From Allobosea sp. Root483D1 (lineage in GTDB: Bacteria; Pseudomonadota; Alphaproteobacteria; Rhizobiales; Beijerinckiaceae): a stretch of DNA of 64,000 bases. Positions 15,483-24,133 of the stretch are shown here, piece by piece (the stretch's first letter is position 1; every line of letters begins with the position of its first letter). Below the pieces are notes generated by a model, which saw only the letters and a program-made list of their open reading frames with translations, was not told the DNA's origin and searched no databases. The position numbers and the translations under genes are program-made. The stretch covers positions 273,931 to 337,930 of the forward strand of contig NZ_LMJW01000023.1 of assembly GCF_001429505.1 (NCBI RefSeq), read 5' to 3'.

Positions 15483-16045
15483 TGGAGGCGACCGACATCA
15501 CCGTGATGATCGAGCACTGCACACCGCCCGTGCTTGCACGGCCCGTCGCCGCGATCCTCAGGCAGGCGAGCGCGTTCGAGCCTTTGCTCGTCACGATTGC
15601 CGGCAAGCGGCCGATCAGAATCCTGGCGGAGTCCAAGCCAGAAGCGATCGCGCTCGCCAGTGAAGCGGTCGTGGCGGGACAGGCGGTGCGCGTTGGTCTG
15701 GCCCAACTCGATAGCCGGGATCTCAAGGAAGCCGGGCTCACCATGGCCGCGGCCTTCGACCCTTGCACCCATATCGGCGCCGTCGGGCGCGCCTTCGAGA
15801 ACCGCAAGGCGAAAATGGTCGGTCGTGGCGTCGGCGCGGCTCCGGCGGCTGAGCAGGCGATCGCTTCGTTCAAGGTCGCGCAGACTGAAAAGCCCGCATC
15901 GTCTGCGGCGGCCAAGCTGGGCACCGAGACAGGTTCGAGCGAGCCGGAACCTCCTCAGGAGGGCATCGCATCCGCCAAGGACCCGCCGTCCTGGAACGTC
16001 TATGGCACGCGGCGCCGCGCGTCCCTGCTGATCTACAGCCGCTGA
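15482..16045 (+). CDS. virB1: VirB1-like protein lacking the catalytic glutamate
   Basis: A 187-residue protein aligned to VirB1 lytic transglycosylases: HCTPPVLARPVAAILRQASA, then FEPLLVTIAG, VGLAQLDSRDLKEAGL and AAFDPCTHIGAV. In active enzymes the segment before FxPL is x-E-S, with the catalytic Glu. Here it is Q-A-S with Ala at residue 29, and the later Q-(I/L)-(N/D)-S box is QLDS. It has no obvious signal peptide. It probably keeps a structural role or is decaying. The C-terminal ~60 residues are Ala/Ser/Glu-rich. The ATG overlaps the upstream stop. Confidence 0.75.
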   Translation: MEATDITVMIEHCTPPVLARPVAAILRQASAFEPLLVTIAGKRPIRILAESKPEAIALASEAVVAGQAVRVGLAQLDSRDLKEAGLTMAAAFDPCTHIGAVGRAFENRKAKMVGRGVGAAPAAEQAIASFKVAQTEKPASSAAAKLGTETGSSEPEPPQEGIASAKDPPSWNVYGTRRRASLLIYSR

Positions 16046-16115
16046 ACACGCCGATTTCGATCCCACGGCCGCCCGACATCGCGCGGCACCGAACACTCAT
16101 GCCCGGAGACCTTCC

Positions 16116-16412
16116 ATGCCTATGCCGCTTCGCGCCTGCGCCGCGCCCGCAACGATGGCTGCGGTTCTCACACTCCTCGTCGTGGAACCGGCGCTAGCTC
16201 AGACCGCCAACATCGAAGGCGTGCTGCAAAACATCGTCACGATGCTGACCGGCAATGTCGCGCGCCTGCTGGCGACACTCGCCGTGATCATCGTCGGCAT
16301 CGCTTGGATGTTCGGCTATCTCGACCTTCGCAAGGCCGCCTATGTCGTGCTCGGCGTCGCCATCGTCTTCGGCGCCTCCGAAATCGTCTCGACCCTGACC
16401 GGCGGCGCCTGA
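16116..16412 (+). CDS. virB2: VirB2, T4SS major pilin
   Basis: A 98-residue pilin precursor. A long signal sequence (ACAAPATMAAVLTLLVVEPA, cleavage after ALA near residue 28) is followed by NIEGVLQNIVTMLTGNVARL and two hydrophobic segments (LATLAVIIVGIAWMFGYLDL; AAYVVLGVAIVFGASEIV), as in VirB2/TrbC pilins. It forms the conjugative pilus. Positioned directly before virB3. Confidence 0.88.
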   Translation: MPMPLRACAAPATMAAVLTLLVVEPALAQTANIEGVLQNIVTMLTGNVARLLATLAVIIVGIAWMFGYLDLRKAAYVVLGVAIVFGASEIVSTLTGGA

Positions 16413-16421
16413 GTTCGGCTG

Positions 16422-16763
16422 ATGACGATCGAGCCCGAGCGCCTGACCGAAGACACGCTGTTCCTCGCCTGCACCAGGCCTGCGATGATCGCGGGCGTGA
16501 CGATGGAGGCGATGGCCATCAACGTGATGGCGTCCTGCATCCTGTTTTTGATGGCGGGCTCGATCGTCTACGGGCTGATCGCCTTGCCGATCCATATGAT
16601 CTGCCGCGCGATCTGCCGGCACGACCCGAACCAGTTTCGGCTGTTAGTCGCCTGGCTCGAAACACGCGGCCGTGCGCGCAACGGCGCGGTCTGGGGCGGC
16701 TCGTCGCCGACGCCGTTGCGCTTGTTGCGTCGCTTCAAGGTCCATGAGGTGGCAAATGGCTGA
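16422..16763 (+). CDS. virB3: VirB3, T4SS inner-membrane protein
   Basis: A 113-residue VirB3: the conserved N-terminus EDTLFLACTRPAMIAGVTME is followed by a hydrophobic pair (MASCILFLMAGSIVYGLIAL; PIHMICRAICRHDPNQFRLL) and a basic tail. VirB3 works with the VirB4 ATPase in pilus biogenesis. Its last 8 bp overlap the virB4 start, so the two are translationally coupled. Confidence 0.88.
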   Translation: MTIEPERLTEDTLFLACTRPAMIAGVTMEAMAINVMASCILFLMAGSIVYGLIALPIHMICRAICRHDPNQFRLLVAWLETRGRARNGAVWGGSSPTPLRLLRRFKVHEVANG

Positions 16764-19122
16764 GGCCGCCCGCCTGAGGGCTCGCGAGATCGAGCCCGAT
16801 GTTCATCTTCCTTACGTCCGGCACGTGACCGACACGGTGATCAGCCTGTCGACGCGGGCGCTGATGACCACGATCCAGCTCGACGGCATCGCCTTCGAGA
16901 CAGCCGATACCGGCTCTCTCAACGATCTCCATGCAAAGCTCAACCTGACGCTACGCAATCTCGCCGACGACCGGCTGGCGCTCTGGACGCATCTGATCCG
17001 GCGGCGCGATGACGGCTATCCGGAGGGCTCTTTCTCTTCCGTCTTCGCGCGCGATCTCAACCATGGCTATCGCGGGGCCATCCGGAATGCCGACCTTTTC
17101 CGCAACGAGCTTTACCTCACGATCGTCTGCCATCCCGGGCGCGATCGGACGGAAGGCGCCGCAAGGTTTGTTTCCCGTCTCGGCCAGGCGCGCCGCAGGG
17201 GAGGGGAGGTCGATGCCGCTTCCCTCAAGCGGCTGAACGATGCCGCGCGCGACATCGTCGCGGCGCTCGGCCGCTATGGCGCGACGCAGGTAGGCATCGT
17301 CGAGCGCGACAGCCTCTTGTTCTCCGAGCCGATGCAGTTGCTGCACCTGCTGGCATCGAGCGAGGAACTGCCGACTGCGCTGCCGGCGGGCCGGATCGGC
17401 TCGGCGATCTACACCAACCGTGTGATTTTTGGCCGCGAGGCAATCGAGGTTCGGGCGGCAGGCGGCTCTCTTTATGCTGGCATGTTCGGCCTGAAGGAAT
17501 ACCCGGCCTCGACCAAGCCCGGCATGCTGAATGGCCTGCTCTCGGCTCCGTTCGCGTTCGTGCTGTCTCAAAGCTTCGCCTTCCTGTCGAAGGCCAACGC
17601 CAAGACCGTGCTGACTCGCAAGCAGAACCAGCTCGTCTCGACGCGGGACGTCGCCGCGTCCCAGATCGGCGACCTCGACGACGCGCTAGACGATCTCGAA
17701 TCCAACCGCTTCGTCATGGGCGACCACCACCTCTCGCTGCTGGTGCGCGGCGACAGTCCAAAAGGGCTGATGGAAACGATGGCGCAGGCGCGACGCGTCC
17801 TGTCCGAAGCCGGGGCGGTGGTCGCGCGCGAGGATCTTGGGTTGGAAGCGGCCTACTGGGCGCAGATGCCGGGCCTGTTCAAGCACCGGGCGCGGTCGGG
17901 CGCGATCACCTCACGCAATCTTGCGGCGCTGTCGCCATTCCACAGCCATCCGGCCGGCAAACCCGATGGCAATCACTGGGGGCCGTCCGTCGCCATGCTG
18001 AAGACGGCGTCGGGCTCGCCCTATCATTTTTCGTTCCATACCGGCGATCTCGGTAACACCTTAATTTGCGGCCCATCGGGCTCCGGCAAGACGGTGCTGC
18101 AGAACTTCCTGCTGGCTCAGGCGGAAAAGTTCGGCTGCCAGCGCGTGATGTTCGACAAGGATCGTGGAGCCGAACTTTTTGTGCGCGCCTCGGGCGGAAC
18201 ATATCTCACGCTGAAGAATGGCGTTTCCACAGGCTGCGCGCCGTTGAAGGCGCTCGAGCTGACGCCAGCCAATCTCGCTTTTTTGGGCGAGCTCGCCCGA
18301 AAACTCGTCACGGTCGAGGGCAAGCCGCTTTCCGTCGTCGATGAGGAGCGGATCGATTCCGGCCTGGAGGCGATGCGGGCGTTGCCTCGGCAGGAGCGGT
18401 CGCTATCGGCGCTGCGCGCCTTCCTGGGGCAGCAAGATCGCGAGGGCATCGGCGCCAGGCTCGAGCGCTGGTGCAAGGGCTCTCCGCTCGGCTGGGTCCT
18501 CGATGCCGACGAAGACGCGATCACGCTGAATGCGGACTTCATTGGCTTCGACATGACCGATGTGCTCGATCACCCGGTCGTGCGCACACCGCTGATGATG
18601 CTGCTGTTTCATCGCGTCGAGCAGCTCATCGATGGCCGCCGAATCATCATCGACATCGACGAATTCTGGAAGGCGCTCGGCGACGACGCATTTCGTGCGC
18701 TGGCTAACGACAAGCTCAAAACGATCCGGAAGCAGAACGGAGTGATGGTGTTTGCGACGCAGTCGCCTCGCGACGCGCTGGCCTCTCCGATCGCCCACAC
18801 CATCGTCGAGCAGTGCCCGACGCAAATCTTCATGCCGAACCCGCGCGGCACGCGCTCCGACTATGTCGATGGCTTCCACCTGACGGAGACGGAGTTCCGC
18901 CTGATCAAGGAGGAACTGTCGGCCGAGAGCAGGCGCTTCCTGATCAAGCAGAACGGCCAGTCCGTCGTCGCCGAGCTCGATCTCGGCGGCATGGATGATG
19001 CGCTCGCCGTGCTGTCGGGTCGCACAGAGACTGTCGAGCTGCTCGACCGCATCCGTGCGGAGACCGGTGACGACCCAGCAGCATTCCTTCCCCGTTTCCA
19101 CGCCGAGCGACGGAGAGCCTGA
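16756..19122 (+). CDS. virB4: VirB4, T4SS ATPase
   Basis: A 788-residue CagE/TrbE/VirB4-family ATPase. Residues ~1-400 are the N-terminal domain (DVHLPYVRHVTDTVISLSTR). Walker A GPSGSGKTVLQNFLLAQ lies near residue 440, and Walker B RIIIDIDEFWKALGD with the downstream FATQSPRDALASPIAHTIVE follow. It energises pilus assembly and substrate transfer at the inner membrane. The ATG at 16756 is chosen because it overlaps the virB3 stop, and a longer frame from 16672 would duplicate virB3 coding. Length is normal for the family. Confidence 0.93.
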   Translation: MAEAARLRAREIEPDVHLPYVRHVTDTVISLSTRALMTTIQLDGIAFETADTGSLNDLHAKLNLTLRNLADDRLALWTHLIRRRDDGYPEGSFSSVFARDLNHGYRGAIRNADLFRNELYLTIVCHPGRDRTEGAARFVSRLGQARRRGGEVDAASLKRLNDAARDIVAALGRYGATQVGIVERDSLLFSEPMQLLHLLASSEELPTALPAGRIGSAIYTNRVIFGREAIEVRAAGGSLYAGMFGLKEYPASTKPGMLNGLLSAPFAFVLSQSFAFLSKANAKTVLTRKQNQLVSTRDVAASQIGDLDDALDDLESNRFVMGDHHLSLLVRGDSPKGLMETMAQARRVLSEAGAVVAREDLGLEAAYWAQMPGLFKHRARSGAITSRNLAALSPFHSHPAGKPDGNHWGPSVAMLKTASGSPYHFSFHTGDLGNTLICGPSGSGKTVLQNFLLAQAEKFGCQRVMFDKDRGAELFVRASGGTYLTLKNGVSTGCAPLKALELTPANLAFLGELARKLVTVEGKPLSVVDEERIDSGLEAMRALPRQERSLSALRAFLGQQDREGIGARLERWCKGSPLGWVLDADEDAITLNADFIGFDMTDVLDHPVVRTPLMMLLFHRVEQLIDGRRIIIDIDEFWKALGDDAFRALANDKLKTIRKQNGVMVFATQSPRDALASPIAHTIVEQCPTQIFMPNPRGTRSDYVDGFHLTETEFRLIKEELSAESRRFLIKQNGQSVVAELDLGGMDDALAVLSGRTETVELLDRIRAETGDDPAAFLPRFHAERRRA

Positions 19123-19817
19123 TGAAACTCGCCCATGCGATGATCCTTGCCGGCCTTGCCGGATGGCCCGCAGCCGGCTTCGCCCAGCAAGGGGTCCCGG
19201 TGTTCGACGCCGGCGCGATCGCAAAACATGTCGAGCAGATTGGCAAGCTGGCCCAGCAGATCAAGACGATGCAGGCGCAGCTGACCCAGGCCAAGCAGCT
19301 CTATGAGTCCTTCAACAAGCTGACCGACGTCAACGATATCGCCTCGCTCCTGAGCAGCTCGGAGTTCCGTAAATACTTGCCGAAGGAGTTCGGCGAGATT
19401 GAAAGGCTGGTCTCCGGGACCGGAACCGGTTCGCTCACAGGCGAGGTCGGTCGCTATCTCGATCAGAACCGCGCCTACCAGGGCGGCGACGCGAATTCAT
19501 TCTATCGCAGCGAACTCGATCGCATCGCGCGCCAGACCGGCGCCAAGCATTCAATCGGCCAGAGCGTCTACGACACAGCTTCAAAACGCATCGACGGGCT
19601 GGAGGAGCTTCGCCAGAAGATCACGACGGCCAAGGACGCCAAGGACGTGCTCGACCTATCTGCCCGCATTCAGGCCGAGCAGGCCATGCTGCAGAACGAG
19701 GTTCTTCGCATGCAGGGCCTCGCCATGGTCCAGCAGGCGCGCGGCGACATGGATGGACAACGCCAGAAAGAGCGCGAGCGGCAGTTCATCGACGAGATGA
19801 AGGCCGCCTTGCAATGA
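19122..19817 (+). CDS. virB5: VirB5, minor pilus component
   Basis: A 231-residue secreted protein. The signal peptide AMILAGLAGWPAAGFA is followed by the family start GVPVFDAGAIAKHVEQIGKL and a long coiled-coil (QIKTMQAQLTQAKQLYESFN; later LSARIQAEQAMLQNEVLRMQ). VirB5 sits at the pilus tip and aids recipient contact. Its ATG overlaps the virB4 stop (TGATG). Confidence 0.88.
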   Translation: MKLAHAMILAGLAGWPAAGFAQQGVPVFDAGAIAKHVEQIGKLAQQIKTMQAQLTQAKQLYESFNKLTDVNDIASLLSSSEFRKYLPKEFGEIERLVSGTGTGSLTGEVGRYLDQNRAYQGGDANSFYRSELDRIARQTGAKHSIGQSVYDTASKRIDGLEELRQKITTAKDAKDVLDLSARIQAEQAMLQNEVLRMQGLAMVQQARGDMDGQRQKERERQFIDEMKAALQ

Positions 19818-20145
19818 AGAGAGTGTCGATTCCGTTGGGCGCTGCACTTCTTCTTGCAGGATGTGGCGAGCAGCCGGCGAGACATCGGACGGCGCCCGTA
19901 CCAGTCCAGAGCGTCTCGTCAATCGCGTTACGGCACCGACGGTCATCTGGTTTCTTGAAAACCCAGAGGCGCTTGAGAGCACTTGGAAGCTCTGCCGGAC
20001 GAACCCCGGCGAACACGGCCTCAAAAGCGCATGCGTCAACGCCGACCAAGCGAATGAGCGAGTGCTCGTGCTTGGCCGGAGCGCGCGCTCAATTCCATGG
20101 AGCCTTGATCAGACATGGCCATCACGATCTTCGACGACTTCCTGA
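19814..20145 (+). pseudogene. EexN-type entry-exclusion lipoprotein, split across two frames
   Basis: The first ~22 residues (MKRVSIPLGAALLLAGCGEQ) are a lipoprotein signal with lipobox LAGC. The family body, APTVIWFLENPEALESTWKL then CRTNPGEHGLKSACVNADQA, lies in the next frame from about 19930. EexN proteins are ~75-90 residues and block redundant transfer into cells already holding the plasmid. A single shift between ~19880 and 19930 would join the parts. As sequenced, no functional product results. It lies between virB5 and virB6, the usual place. Confidence 0.65.
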
Positions 20146-21077
20146 AGGAGTTCGAACAGCCGATTACGACCTTTGTGTCGTCGTCGGTCTCAAACCTCGC
20201 GTCTTTTGTCGACGGCCCGCTGCGCGTGGCTGTTTTGCTCTATGTGGTGCTCTATGGGTTCGCCGTCATGCGCGGCGCAATCGCCGAACCGATCCAGGAG
20301 TTTGCCTGGCGAGCCATGAGGCTTGTCCTCATCGTGCTCCTTGCATCGAATGCGAGCTCCTTTCAGCAATACGTTACCAACCTCTTCTTCACATCGTTGC
20401 CGAAAGAGATCGGGAACGCGTTAGCCGGAACCGCTCTCGACACTTCTTCCGGCCAGCCGTTCGATCGTCTGCTCACAAAGGGGATCGAGGTATCCCAGAA
20501 AATCTATGAACAAGCCGGACTGACCACGATAGCGCCCGCACTTGTTGCGGCGATCCTCGCAGTTTTCACGGCGGTCTCCGGCTTCTTGCAGTTCGCAATC
20601 CTGCTTTACGCCAAAATCGGCTTGGCGGTCGTCATCGCGCTCGGGCCAATTTTCATCGCATTGGCATTATTCGATGCGACGCGACCATTCACCGAAGCTT
20701 GGACCCGGCAAGTCGCAAACTTTCTGATTCTGCATGTTCTCGTCGTCGCGCTCGTCGGGCTGATGCTTACATCGGTCCAGGGCTTCGTCGAGAAGTACGG
20801 CGCGGGCACGACGACGGGCGGCGGACTGATGGTCGGCGCTGTCGCGATCAGCGCGGTGCTTGGCCTCGCTGCGTACATTGCCCTGCAACTCCCCGCCATC
20901 GCAGGCGGCCTGGCCGGAGGCGGCGCCTCGCTCGCGGCCAGGGTTGTTACCAGCGCCATCACCGCGAACGCCGCCTCGGCCGCTGTCGGCGCTTATGCCG
21001 GCGCCCAGGCCGCCGCCACTCGAACAGCCGCTCGTATCCGCGCCCGTCGTCAGGGCGGCGAGATCAGACGCGTCTGA
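20115..21077 (+). CDS. virB6: VirB6/TrbL, polytopic T4SS membrane protein
   Basis: A 320-residue inner-membrane protein with six or more hydrophobic segments, e.g. LRVAVLLYVVLYGFAVMRGA, APALVAAILAVFTAVSGFLQ, ILLYAKIGLAVVIALGPIFI and NFLILHVLVVALVGLMLTSV. The central LGPIFIALALFDATRPFTEAW is the TrbL/VirB6 signature. It forms part of the translocation channel. The Ala-rich C-terminus ends in basic residues. The gene overlaps the end of the broken eexN frame. Confidence 0.9.
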   Translation: MAITIFDDFLKEFEQPITTFVSSSVSNLASFVDGPLRVAVLLYVVLYGFAVMRGAIAEPIQEFAWRAMRLVLIVLLASNASSFQQYVTNLFFTSLPKEIGNALAGTALDTSSGQPFDRLLTKGIEVSQKIYEQAGLTTIAPALVAAILAVFTAVSGFLQFAILLYAKIGLAVVIALGPIFIALALFDATRPFTEAWTRQVANFLILHVLVVALVGLMLTSVQGFVEKYGAGTTTGGGLMVGAVAISAVLGLAAYIALQLPAIAGGLAGGGASLAARVVTSAITANAASAAVGAYAGAQAAATRTAARIRARRQGGEIRRV

Positions 21078-21138
21078 ATTCACCTCCCACGCCAGGAACA
21101 ACAGCATCCGCCCAAGGTGGCGAAGAAGGGGTCGTTCA

Positions 21139-21438
21139 ATGAGATGTCGCGTGATCACTAGCATTGTGCTGGCCATGGCGGTGACGGGCTGCGCAGGCTG
21201 GAACAAGGGCGCGCCGTCATGCGACGGCTCCGCCAAACGCCCTCTCAACCGCTCGCTCTGGGATTGGGAGACCAAGCCTGCCGCGATCCCCACACCGGAC
21301 CTGCCGCCGGTCAAGCGGCTCGGTCGAGCGGAGCCGTTCGGGGTTGGCAGCCAGGTCGCGCAGGTGTGGGGCGAGGGGGCATCGTTCGACATCGCGCGAT
21401 CGTTCCTGCCCTGCAGGGAGGCCTCGCGCCATGGTTAG
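21139..21438 (+). CDS. virB7: VirB7-position lipoprotein
   Basis: A 99-residue lipoprotein: the signal MRCRVITSIVLAMAVTGC has its lipobox Cys at residue 18, then a hydrophilic chain ending SFLPCREASRHG. Classical VirB7 is about half this length, so assignment rests on lipobox plus position between virB6 and virB8. It would anchor VirB9 at the outer membrane. Its stop overlaps the virB8 start by 8 bp. Confidence 0.65.
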   Translation: MRCRVITSIVLAMAVTGCAGWNKGAPSCDGSAKRPLNRSLWDWETKPAAIPTPDLPPVKRLGRAEPFGVGSQVAQVWGEGASFDIARSFLPCREASRHG

Positions 21439-22102
21439 GCCCGACGACCTGAAGGACTATTTCGACAATGCGCGGCGTTGGGAACAGGATCTGCTTCTGA
21501 CGGCGCAGCGATCAAAGCGGCTGGCCTGGTTCGTGGCGACGGCAGCCTGCGTGCTCGCGACCGCCGCCGTCGGCGCGGTCGCGGCGCTTGCGCCCCTGAA
21601 GACCGTCGAGCCCTTCGTCATCCGCGTCGACAACGCGACCGGCATCGTCGAGACGGTCTCGGCGCTTGGCGCGTCGCCGCGCAGCTATGACGAGGCAGTC
21701 ACCAAGTATTTCCTCGGCCGCTACGTCCGCTCGCGCGAGGGCTATAGCCAGGCCGAGGCTGCGAGCAATTTCCAGACGGTAGCGTTGTTGTCGTCGCAAG
21801 CCGAACAGGCGCGCTTCGCCGCCGTCTATCGCGGCTCGAACCCGGAAAGCCCGCAGGTGTTGCATGGTCGGTTCGGCGTCGCCGAGGTCCGAATCAAGGC
21901 GATATCGCTGCTTGCCGACAATCTCGCCTCAGTCCGCTTTTTGAAGCAGAGCCGCAAGGGCGACGAGACCACCATCACGCATTGGATCGCGACGCTGACC
22001 TTCGCCTATGTCAACGCGCCGGTCTCCTCGACCGATCGCCTGATCAACCCGCTCGGCTTCCTTGTCTCGGAATACCGCGCCGATCCGGAGGTCGCGCCGT
22101 GA
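21431..22102 (+). CDS. virB8: VirB8, T4SS assembly protein
   Basis: A 223-residue bitopic protein. A short cytoplasmic start (PDDLKDYFDNARRWEQDLLL) leads to one transmembrane helix (LAWFVATAACVLATAAVGAV) and a periplasmic NTF2-like domain (LKTVEPFVIRVDNATGIVET; YDEAVTKYFLGRYVRSREGY; ending LGFLVSEYRADPE). VirB8 nucleates the channel. The ATG at 21431 overlaps the virB7 stop, and the longer upstream frame is not family-like. Confidence 0.9.
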   Translation: MVRPDDLKDYFDNARRWEQDLLLTAQRSKRLAWFVATAACVLATAAVGAVAALAPLKTVEPFVIRVDNATGIVETVSALGASPRSYDEAVTKYFLGRYVRSREGYSQAEAASNFQTVALLSSQAEQARFAAVYRGSNPESPQVLHGRFGVAEVRIKAISLLADNLASVRFLKQSRKGDETTITHWIATLTFAYVNAPVSSTDRLINPLGFLVSEYRADPEVAP

Positions 22103-22956
22103 GCCGTGCCATGCTCGCTATTCTCCTCATGGCGCTCGCGCTCGGCCTCGGCCTGCCTTCTGTCGCGCTACAACTCCCGACTGCCGGCGCGCGCGACGAG
22201 CGCGTGCGCTTCGTCGCCTATGATCCGGCCAATGTCGTCAAGGTCAACGGCGTGATCCGGGCTTCGACCCAGGTGATCTTTGCCGAGGATGAGGAGATCG
22301 CCCATGTCGCGATCGGCGACTCGATCGCCTGGGAGGTCGCCCCGGCCGGCTCGATCCTTTTCGTCAAACCCCGCGAAAAACACCCGCCAACCAATCTGCA
22401 GGTCGTGACGACAAGGCGCGATGGGCGCAAGCGCTCCTACCAGTTCGAGCTCTCGATCACCGAAGCCTCGCTGAAGGAGAGCTATTTCGTCGTGAAATTC
22501 TCATACCCGAGCGACGAAGCTGATCGCCGCCGCGCGGAGAACGAGGCGCGCGGCCAGCAGCGCGAAAGCGCGGTCATCGAACAGACTTTTGACTTGCACC
22601 AGCAATATGGCGCCCGCAACTGGCGCTTCTCGGCGCAAGGACCGGCCGACCTCGAGCCGGACGGCGTCTTCGACGACGGCAAGGTCACGAGCTTTCGCTT
22701 CGCGGGCAACCGCGAGGTGCCGGCGATCTACATGGTCGGGTCGGACGGCGAGGAAAGCCTCGTGCCGAAGGATGTTCGCGGCGAGGTCGTCGTCGTCCAT
22801 GCGACTGCGCGCGAGTTCCGGCTGCGCCGCGGCACGGAGGTTCTGTGCATCTTCAACGAAGCCTTTGACGCCGTCGGTGTGAGCCCGGGCACGGGCACAA
22901 CGAGCCACAGCATCGCGCGCACCCAGAAGCAGGGTGCGCCTGCGCGCCGCCGCTGA
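22099..22956 (+). CDS. virB9: VirB9, outer-membrane core protein
   Basis: A 285-residue secreted VirB9/CagX. The GTG start at 22099 overlaps the virB8 stop (GTGA); ATG at 22111 is the alternative. The signal peptide is MLAILLMALALGLGLPSVAL. Body motifs are YDPANVVKVNGVIRASTQVI, FAEDEEIAHVAIGDSIAWEV, PREKHPPTNLQVVTTRRDGR and, near the C-terminus, RNWRFSAQGPADLEPDGVFD. It forms the outer-membrane ring with VirB7 and VirB10. Confidence 0.9.
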   Translation: MSRAMLAILLMALALGLGLPSVALQLPTAGARDERVRFVAYDPANVVKVNGVIRASTQVIFAEDEEIAHVAIGDSIAWEVAPAGSILFVKPREKHPPTNLQVVTTRRDGRKRSYQFELSITEASLKESYFVVKFSYPSDEADRRRAENEARGQQRESAVIEQTFDLHQQYGARNWRFSAQGPADLEPDGVFDDGKVTSFRFAGNREVPAIYMVGSDGEESLVPKDVRGEVVVVHATAREFRLRRGTEVLCIFNEAFDAVGVSPGTGTTSHSIARTQKQGAPARRR

Positions 22957-22966
22957 AGAGGACGAC

Positions 22967-24133
22967 ATGACCGATCAGAACACGTCATCTGGTGTCGAAG
23001 GCGAACGCGGCATCACGCCGGTCTCCGGGCCGGTCGAGGGGCAGGGGCGGGCGCTCGCCAAGCGCGGCATCGGCGCAGCCGCGCTGATCGCCTTCTCCGT
23101 GCTGGTGATCTGGAGCACCTGGAAATCCGAAAAGCCTGCAGAGCAGGGCGGCACTAAACCGATCATTCGCCAGACCACGGCCTTCGAGCCCGCGCGAGAG
23201 CCACCGGCGCCTGTCCCCGTCCAGCAGGCGGCGGTGCCGGTTCTGCCGCCTCAGCTCGCACCCGCAGCAGCACCGCCGCAAACCGACAAACTGATGGAGA
23301 GCGCCAGGCGCGCGCCGGTCCTCGCTTTCGATCGACCGGGTCGCGGATCGTCAGGCGACGGGGCAGGGCAGGGGGCTTCCTTGCCCGGCTCGCCCCTGCT
23401 CGCCGGGGCTGCCGAACCGCGCAACGAACTGAGCGAAAAACTCAAGGCCACGACCATCGAGGGGGTGCGCGCCGCGCGCCTGCCCAACCGCAATCTCCTG
23501 GTGACACAGGGCACCGCCATCCCCTGCGTGCTTGAGACGGCGATGTCGTCGGATGTGCCGGGTTTCGTTTCCTGCGTCGTTTTGCGCGATGTCCTCTCGG
23601 ATTCCGGCCACGTCGTCTTGATGGAGAAGGGGACGCAGGTCATCGGCGAATATCGCGGCCAGGTCCGGAAGGGCTCCAGGCGCATGTTCGTGCTCTGGGC
23701 CCGCGCCAAAACTCCAACCGGCGTCATCGTCGCGCTGGCTTCGCCCGCAACCGACGCGCTCGGCCGCGCCGGCTTCGACGGCGAGATCGACACGCATTTC
23801 TGGGAGAGGTTCGGAGCGGCGCTGCTGCTCTCGATCGTCAGCGACGCCGCCGCGATCGGTCGCCAGCAGCTCGAAGCCGCCGAGATCGAAATCCGCAACA
23901 CGTCCGGCGCGGCCAACACCGCTGCCGGTATCGCCGTCGAGCGTTCGATCGACATCCCGCCGACGCTGAACAAGAAACAGGGTGAACGGGTCAGCATCTT
24001 TGTCGCCCGCGATCTCGATTTCTCCAACGTCTATGATCTCAAGCGCATCGAAAGTCGGTCGCGGATTCTCGATCGCACTGTGCAAGGTATCGATGCAGGT
24101 TTGGCTCCTGGCTCACGGGTCACGAAGCCATGA
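22967..24133 (+). CDS. virB10: VirB10/TrbI, T4SS bridging protein
   Basis: A 388-residue bitopic protein. One transmembrane helix (GIGAAALIAFSVLVIWSTW, residues ~30-50) is followed by a Pro/Ala-rich periplasmic linker. The conserved TrbI C-terminus has RNLLVTQGTAIPCVLETAMS, DSGHVVLMEKGTQVIGEYRG, PLNKKQ-type ending PPTLNKKQGERVSIFVARDL. It spans both membranes and senses ATP energy. The ATG at 22967 starts 10 bp after virB9. The end overlaps virB11. Confidence 0.9.
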   Translation: MTDQNTSSGVEGERGITPVSGPVEGQGRALAKRGIGAAALIAFSVLVIWSTWKSEKPAEQGGTKPIIRQTTAFEPAREPPAPVPVQQAAVPVLPPQLAPAAAPPQTDKLMESARRAPVLAFDRPGRGSSGDGAGQGASLPGSPLLAGAAEPRNELSEKLKATTIEGVRAARLPNRNLLVTQGTAIPCVLETAMSSDVPGFVSCVVLRDVLSDSGHVVLMEKGTQVIGEYRGQVRKGSRRMFVLWARAKTPTGVIVALASPATDALGRAGFDGEIDTHFWERFGAALLLSIVSDAAAIGRQQLEAAEIEIRNTSGAANTAAGIAVERSIDIPPTLNKKQGERVSIFVARDLDFSNVYDLKRIESRSRILDRTVQGIDAGLAPGSRVTKP

